From assembly GCF_964355755.1 (NCBI RefSeq), contig NC_092678.1, positions 22,982,365 to 23,046,364 on the forward strand: a stretch of 64,000 nucleotides of DNA, written 5' to 3'. This document shows positions 14,701-23,700 of the stretch, in pieces. The stretch's first letter is position 1; every line of letters begins with the position of its first letter. This DNA is from Antedon mediterranea (lineage: Eukaryota > Echinodermata > Crinoidea > Comatulida > Antedonidae). The notes under the pieces were generated by a model that saw only the letters and a program-made list of their open reading frames with translations, made no database searches and was not told the DNA's origin. The position numbers and the translations under genes were made by a program.

Positions 14701-17700
14701 TTTGGGAGATCTTTCTGGCGCACCTCGTCTCTCCAACAACACAAAACTAACTCTTCAACTGTGGAATGATAACAACTACGTGCCAGAATTCACAGACCCC
14801 TTCAACATTCCTAAAACCTCAGCTTATTTTGCTAATATTAGGTAAGCATTTGTAAGAGTATTCATGGTAGGTAGTGACAGTACTAGTGTCAAAGTTCAAT
14901 CAATGATAAACGTTTTTCAAATCATTTTTTTCACAAGACTGCAATTGCTATTTGTTTTCATTTAAGACTACCTCCTCCTAGTGAAGATCTTTGTAGCTAT
15001 ATATGTTAATGTATTTATAGAGCGCATTTCACAAACAATGTCGTCTCAATGTGCTGTGGACTTTTCAACAAAATTCTTCTTACCTAAGGCTCCCGTCATG
15101 TCAGTGTTGCCAACTACAGGACGGTTTCTTCTGTCTATGACATTAGCTGCCTGATCTTGAATCGGCCTAAACATTTGTTTTTCTTTAATTGAAGACTACC
15201 TCCTCCTAGTGAAGATCTTTGTAGCTATATATGTTAATTTATTTATATAGCACATTTCACAAACAATGCCGTCATAATGCGCTGATTTTTCATTTTTATA
15301 GCCAGGGATCTATTGAAGACAGAATTTGTGGGCTTAACATTTTTTTCTCTTTAAGACTACCTCCTCCTAGTGAAGATCTCTGTCGATATGGAAGCTCTTT
15401 TATCGGTGGACTTGCCCCAGCAGTCAAATTCCTTGCTGGAATCGGAACAGAGAAGGACACCACTGATTTTCAAAAAGATATTGAGGTAAAATAGTTGTTA
15501 CATTTCAAATAACATGGCCCTTGTATATTAATGATTAGGGGTGGATCCAGGATATGGCTTGCCGGCCCGCCAACAAAAAAACCAAGAAAATTGGTTGATG
15601 TTAGAGTTAAATGTGTCAACGTTTTTGTAGGTCTTCCTCCCGTGCTACCCCTGCTACAGTGAATGCGACAGATACTTCTGTGATCCCTTGTGCAAAGCCA
15701 GTGACATGCAACTTGTACAATTCACTATTGACAATTTGAAACTTGATGAGATGAGATGGTATAGTGATACAAACGGGACAGATGAGTACCTCCCGGCAAC
15801 TTATTACCTAAGAGGTATGTAAAATGGTTTCAATCTAATCGAAACAAAACACAGATGGTTGTTGCATGATGTTCAAAAAGAACAAGTGTGTTGTACATCT
15901 TTCTGGCTGTTTTACTTTTATTTTGTTTTAGCTTTTTGCTTATTTTATTTGTATCTCCATCGAGATACCGACAGCATTGTTATATTATTTTCTAGTATTT
16001 TGTCTCTAAATTTGTATCAATATAACACAATATTTTATTTCCTAGTTGAGGAAATATTAGCAAATGGAGTAACAACAAATTCTTCGTCTGATGGAATCTC
16101 CGTTGACACATCGCCACCAGAGTTTGATTACATGAGTTATTATGACGTCAGTCTTGACGAGAATCAACCAATCGCTGCTCAGTCTTCAAACTCCACAATC
16201 AAAGCATCATGGGAATTTCTTGATCAAGAGAGTCTAGTAGTGGTATGATGTCATTTATTTTTTGCTGTAATAAATGAAACAAAAGATACTCTGAATTGGG
16301 ATTATATTTAAGCAAATGTTTTACAAAATGAGATGTTTGATTAATTTACTTTTGTTTTACAAACCCAAATACCAACTTGATGTCAGTTGCTACCAGATGT
16401 CTCTATGCAGACGGTTACTTGAGCCAGTAACAGTCTACAGTTTTGTATCTTTTTCAATATACTGTTTTATGTTTTTATTTATGTTTCAATTTAAAGGGCT
16501 ACTATTGGGCTATTGGTACTAGTCCAGGTGGCACAGACGTGCAGCCTTTTGTGTACCTTGGTAATGTAAAAGAAGGAAGGAACGACGACCTAGAGGGCGT
16601 TTTAGAGAATCGTGCGTACTACTATGTTACTGTAAGGGCTGTCAATGGTGCTGGCCTTATGAAACTGGAAGAATTTGAAGGTAAAACAAGTAAAATGGCA
16701 ATGCTACACTGTGCACAGTAGTTAGTTTGCTAGAACAAGCCTTTGGGACACCCCTATTAAGGGACACTCATAAGGGACATCCACTATGTTAACCATGCCT
16801 TGTTCAGTGATTTCGAGCTCATGCCTCATGGGCGTCGCTTTCGATTCCCGGCATGTAGAACAAACCGGAAAAGAAATTCGTTTTTGCCAGTGGCCATCCG
16901 ACTCTTAAATTCTTGAACTTTGACTCTTGTTATATGGTACTGTGTATTGTGATTTTTGTATATTTTGTAAGATCATTTTAATCCAGACCTCCATGGAGAA
17001 TATGTACATAGTACAGTACTGTTGGTATTTGTCGCAGCCAGACATCAGATCAACAAGTTCCTATCTTGGCAAGATAAAATTTGTTTTTTTAAAATTCAAA
17101 AATTTCTTGAATGAGCTCGGTGTACTGTTATATTGCCTTATGCCTACCCTATTAAGAGGACATTTTGTTTGATCCCAAGTGTCCCCTCTTTAATATCAAT
17201 ACTGCTACTAACCGTTATCTGAATATAATTCTTTACGTTATACTATGAATACTTACGTGTGCATTTTCATTTAGCAATGACTAGATGTTAGTGGTTGCTA
17301 GGATTACTGTAGCTTTGCTAGTTGTAGCACGTCGAACATGTACGTATTTTATGGTTTAAAGTAAAGAATTATATACAGATAGTAAATATAAAAACGAGAT
17401 GAAAACATTTTTCGAAGAACTAACCGTTATATTAAATGTTTTGTAAACTTTTAACTACAATTTGTGTCTTGTGTCCATTAGGTGTTCTGGTTGTATTTGA
17501 CTATCCAACTGTTGAAGACGTTGAAGAAACTGTATTTTATGTTCAAACTGTGGATGATTTAAATGACGATAAATACGTCAGCTTTGAGCAGTCAAGACTA
17601 GGTTTAAGTTGGACAACCGCACACGATCCGTCAGTAGCTGAATACCGTATGTACACCCTACGTTTATTGTAGCACCAAGTGTTGTCATATATAATTGATA

Positions 17701-20700
17701 GTATGTTTCTATCTTCAAAAGATCACTCACTATAGAAATAATAAAAAAAAAGGCCTTGTCTTTTGAGGTGTGGAAGTGCGATCATTTGTCTAAAGCTCTG
17801 TCTACACTAGCAACATTTATGTGACTGCCCTTATATGGACATGATGTCACATCACTACCATATTAAGGCATACCACAACTATATTTGGGCACATCACACT
17901 TTTGTTGTCAAACTAGTTTGATAGTGTAGACAGAGCTTAACACACTTCTAACATGCCTACATCATGTATAATTTAAAGCCAACTTAACTTTAGTAATCTT
18001 CTTCTACACAATAAGATACAAACAGCACATCTACTGCACCCTAAATGTATTGCGGAGTGCATGCCTAGAATTTTCAAAAGACATGACCTGAAAAATAAAT
18101 AGTTATCACGAAAAAATAATTCTTTATTGTAACGACAACAAACATAGACAAACATGAAATGTAATTTCTTCTCTGTCTCCCCAAGGCTACTGCGTCGGCA
18201 GCTCACCTGACAAGGCTGATGACATAATCCCCTGCATTACCGTATCTAACGATGGTGGCGGAACAGTGGAGATTTACGATGGCAAAGTGTATATCAATGA
18301 TGTGGAATATAGTGATGTCAGTGATTTTAGAACACCGGACGAGAATGGAACAATGCCTGGAAATAACAAGTTATTGCTGGAACCGGGAAAGTTAGTAAAG
18401 TAGTACAGTCTTCTCTCCCAATACCTGACACCTTTGGGCTGGCGTAATATGTCTGGTTTTCTGGAAATCTGGTATTCAGAATGTGGTTTTGGAAGAGTTT
18501 CTGGTTTTTAGAGCGTTCGATATTGGGAGAGTTGACTGTATATTTGTTTATTGCAAAAGTGTTACAATTTGGACCTTGAGGTCACTGATGGTCAGGTCAC
18601 TGATGGTCATTATTAAGAACAAAATCAAGTGTGGTTGAAATGGTCAATGTACACACAGCTCAGCGACAAAGGACCTCAATGAAAATTAATTGGGCCGTCC
18701 TGAATCTATTTTGATTTTAGGACTGTTTTTCTTGTACTGTTTATTTATAGATTTGAAATAAAAACAAACAAAGTATCGACGGTATGAATTTGAGCAACCT
18801 TTCATGAATACATTTCATTGGTTAATTCGCCATATTTCTTATTCTGACGTAAGTGCAAAACTTTTGTAAAAATAAATACGTTTTCTTTTTAATTCACTTG
18901 CAGATGCGTGTTTACAACTCTTTCAATTTGCAATGAAGCTCATACGTGTGTAAACAAGACAGTCAATACAACAAATATATTAGGTAATTTGTGCAATACT
19001 TTATTTCAATAACAACTAGACCAGATTTGTGGAATTAATTGTAGAAAGAAAGAAAGAAAAGGCTCAAAAACAACCTAGTCGGCTACACTAACTGACTGGG
19101 TGAAAAAAGTAGCATTCAATTTTGCCATCTCTCATTACATTTTGTTTTTCCTTCAATACTTGTAAATTAAAACACATTTTATTTTAGGTCCTGATGATAT
19201 AATCATATCCTCTGATGATGGAAACGGAATATCATTTTCTTGGGGGAAAGACGTCTCTACAATGAACTCTGACCTGAACTCTGACCCACCAGTGGATACA
19301 TTCAGCATAGATATATCATCAATTGGAGGTAAAGTATCTTCTTTCATCTACAAAAAATGTGAAGCTATAGTGGTAATGTCATTTATTTGGTTGGCAAATC
19401 TGAGGATCTAATAATAATGAGACAAATTTTCATTCATTTTTTCATTTATCTTTTTATTTCGGAATATCATGGTGACATAATATTATATCCATAGCAAAAG
19501 AAGAGAGAAAAAAAAAATCTTAATCTAACAGCTCATAGAACAAAAACAAGGATATTTAAATATATAAAGTCAATGCAACAAAGCATTCCATTGTGTGTGC
19601 ATTCTTGACACATTAAGAACGTGGCGATTAATGGCCATGATCAAGGAATTACTACTTGCGTTCACACGATTTTTAAAACTAAAAACAGATTTTCTAATGA
19701 ACTCATCAATGTCTAACCTACAGTACAATAGATATGTTTTAATAAAGTATTCCTCCTTCTGGTTGCTGTTATCACTTGTATCACCCAAAATGTCAAATAT
19801 AACAATACTATGCAATTTTATAATATTGTTAAATATCAATGTTTATTGTTACAATGTGTTGGAGGGTCTAAAACAGTACAGTAAGCACTCAGGAAGACAC
19901 ATACAGTTGTTTAGTAATAATTAAATACATATTTATTGTTTTATCTCCATTTGGTCTTTGTTTTCAAGTGCTGCAACATCCCTCTTTTGTCCAGAATTGG
20001 TCGTGTAATTAATTTTATAATAGGTTAGAAGATATATGTTTTCTTTTATTGTTTTAAAGGCGTTGACCCTGGTTACTCAATGTCCTTTGGAATTTTATCA
20101 AATGATGACATTAACAAAGAATATACATCTGAGGCAACTGCAGAATATGTGCCGTATATCGTAAACCCATTGTATACGATGGACAGAGTTGAACGCCATC
20201 TCAGAAGCAGGTAAGACACACATATATCATGCCTATCTCTACTGTAGGCCTACTCTACTCAAAGGCTAGAGTAGGTGGAAGAAGGTAGGACTAGAGGATA
20301 GACTCTTAACTAGCCCAATTAATTCATGGTTCCCACTAAAGACGCAACACAAGGAGGTGACGCAACATAAGTGATTTGACCAATTACAAGCGATGGAACA
20401 TTCCAAATTTTGCTTGCGTTGAATCTACGTCCTTGCATTGTGTCCTAGTGGGAACCACGCTTAATGAAACTTACAGTACGCTAACATTCTGGAGTATTCA
20501 ATCAATTTAATAATGTTGATTTCTTTACAGAGTGAAAGCTGTATACGAACCAAGTTTTTACATGTCGCCACTTGGCCAGACGGAAATGAACGGACCATTT
20601 CAAATTATTGTGAAATTCAACAAAACTTCAGATTGGACAGATCAATATCCAAGCCTCGTCTATTGGAACAAAGGTAACATTGAAACTCGACATTTCATCA

Positions 20701-23700
20701 CCTTCCTGAATCTTCCATTTTTAAACATTTGATGGTTCTTTAAATTTAATTCAATGTCAGTTTCAATTCGTTTGATGGCTGCTCCATCAACCAACTCAAA
20801 TTATTTTGTTAGGATGAGTTTGTTCCATGTCTGTTCTCTTGTTAAGATATGATCTAGAGCTTATTTATTACTTTTCTTAGATGATGGTCAATGGAAGGAC
20901 GCTGGTCTGACGTGTCCAGATGAATTGCCGCAGTTTGATGAAGAAAAAGGAGAAATTACTGTTATGGTGAGTATTTGATATCATTTTGCTGATGTCATAT
21001 TACTACCATATTTGTGCTCATCACACTTTTTTTTTCAAACTAGTTTGATAGTGTAGACAGAGCTTTAAACCTCCATTTCACTTGTCTTTTATATGAATAT
21101 AATTTCAGTTATCATCGTTTCTTAGATGATTAAGATTACCTCTCTTTTCCAAACCGTCAATAAAAATATTGTAATTTTCAGATACAACAGAATCTTTCAC
21201 AGTTTCTAAAATTAATGTGAATTATCTATTTATGAATACTAAAGGTCTGTGGAACAAGTCTTACAGAAACCGAAACAGGTACCAGAAGAAGACGTGATAC
21301 CGATTCATACAACCCACAAAGTTATTTTAGTAAAGAAACACTTTTTACTGTCGCTGTTGTCGACAAGAACGCTGTGAACGATCCACCAGTAATTATAATG
21401 CAAGACGTCTTAAAAATACACGAAGATGCGGGTAAGAAACTTGTTAATACTTGCGTTTATTTGTCAAGAAATATTCAGCTTCTTTTTTCTTCCATTTCAT
21501 TAACATTTGTGAATAGTTTTTATAAGTAAGCTAAAACAACCTTGTGGAAAACACTAATCTGGTTAATGAAGTGTTGTATCCATTTTGAAATATTAAGTTG
21601 TTGTTATTTGCATTTTGCTGCATGGTGTTTCACTTGCCATCTAGCGTTTCAAGCATACATGGGTTTTACACAAACACGCAAGGAATCTCCCAATCAATTT
21701 GTAGCCATTTGCATGTTCTTTTTATCAGTTCCTTGTTTTTTGGACCCAAGTGGAAATAAGTTTTTAACTTTTCTTGGCATTCCTTGTAATAAAGGCCTGT
21801 GTTTCTGTGCAATTGTTTTTCTACTTGTTATGCATTGTATTGATTGTTTTTTAACCTTGATTACTAAATAAAGAAATTCAAAATTCAATTCAAATTCAAA
21901 CCATTCCACAAAAGTCCCCAGTGGTTTAATGGTAGAATGTCTGCAAATCAAGCATTTGTTTTCTTAAGTTCGAAACTGTGTTTGCGTTCCTTTTTCTCAA
22001 TCTCACAGATTTCTTAAACTCACAGATTTCTTAAACTGGGTGGTAAAGTAAATTTACAAACAAGTTTTGTTTAATTTCAGGAATTCTAGAGTACCAAATA
22101 CACGTCTCAGATTCTGATGATGATCCAGTTGTTTTGGAACTAGATTCTAAGTATCCTATAACAGAACTTGGAGAGATTGTGGAGTTAAGTTCAGACGGTT
22201 TCTTCAAATTTAAACCTTGTTTGGATTGTTATGGACAAGCAGTTATATTTATCAAAGGTTTGTGTGATACTTTGTAATTATATTAGTGATTTGTTGTTAT
22301 ATATGTGTGGTAGCTTTTTCTCCTTCTTACACTTTGTCTATAGTTTAGAGTTTACGTAAACTACTATTATTAGTAATGTAATCCTTTTAACGCAACAAAT
22401 ACTAGAAGAATTGCCTAGTATACATAACTGATCAGTATCATGAATTTTTCCTTCATGTTTCCAATGAGTTGTTTTTGTTTTGTTTGTGTCTGTTGTATTT
22501 TTCCTACATAAGTTTTTACTTTGTAGGTTTTTTTCACTTAAATATGGTTTCCTTTTTATTTTGACAATGTTCAGCTGTTGAGACACCAGAGAGTCCATTT
22601 ATAGAACCACTATCTTCGACCAAGAGTTTTGAGATCGACATATCATCTGAGCATGATCCACCAATTGTGTACTTCTGCACAAAGAAAACAGCCAACTCAC
22701 CTGCTGTCAATCAAAGATTCTATCAGGTAAGAATTGTTAGAAAACAAGTAATCTGACCAATCACAATCAATGGTTGGTAGTATGTCTCTTGTGATTGGTC
22801 AAAAAGAGTTGTGCCTTCTAAAGCTTAGTTCCCACTAGGTAGCAACGCAAAGACGTAAGCGCTACTAATTTGACCAATCATCGAGCTATGAATCATATAA
22901 AAATATTTCTTGTGATTGGTCAACTAACATGCGTTGAATGTATGCCATTTAGTTTATGCCATTGGTTGCGTGTACACCTTTGCGTTGTATGAACTATGCA
23001 TAATAAAGTATCTAATACCCTTTTCACATCTGCATAAATTGTAACAACCTGTAACAAATTGTAACCAGGTTTGATCTCCTGACTTATTACACGTTTTCAC
23101 ACATGCATACACGAACTTTGTGAAATCTCGGGAGTAAAGAAGAGTTGCGTGCTATTTGATTAATATGATTGGTCAGTTAATACCAGGGCAATACACACGC
23201 GCGGAGTGAGAACTCGGAACATCTCGGAACAAAAACACAGACCTCTTGCTGGTGTGTTTTTTTCCAGAAATTGTCTTCACACTATGCAAACCTGGTTACA
23301 AGTTGTTACATTTTGCAGATGTGAAAAGGGTATTAGAGACAGTACCACTAACATCCTGTTCAGACTGCTCAATTCTACTCAATGTATTCAGATCTGTCAT
23401 TGTCTGCTTATATACAGGTAACGATGGAAGAAAACACGGACACTAACATTGCTTACAGTGATTTGATTGGCTATGTTGGCGCGTATGACGTTGATTCAGA
23501 TGACCTGTTGAACCTCATGTTCCAAACGCCACCACAAGGACAATTCCATATAAAACCACCAGGAAGAGGTGTACCACCGGCGGATGAAGACTTGTGTCAA
23601 ATACAGTACCCTCATGCAGAGGTAAAAAATATGTTATATATTTGAATGGATTCTGTATTGATGGTTTATTTTTTTTTTTTTGAAGACACATAGTTTATAT

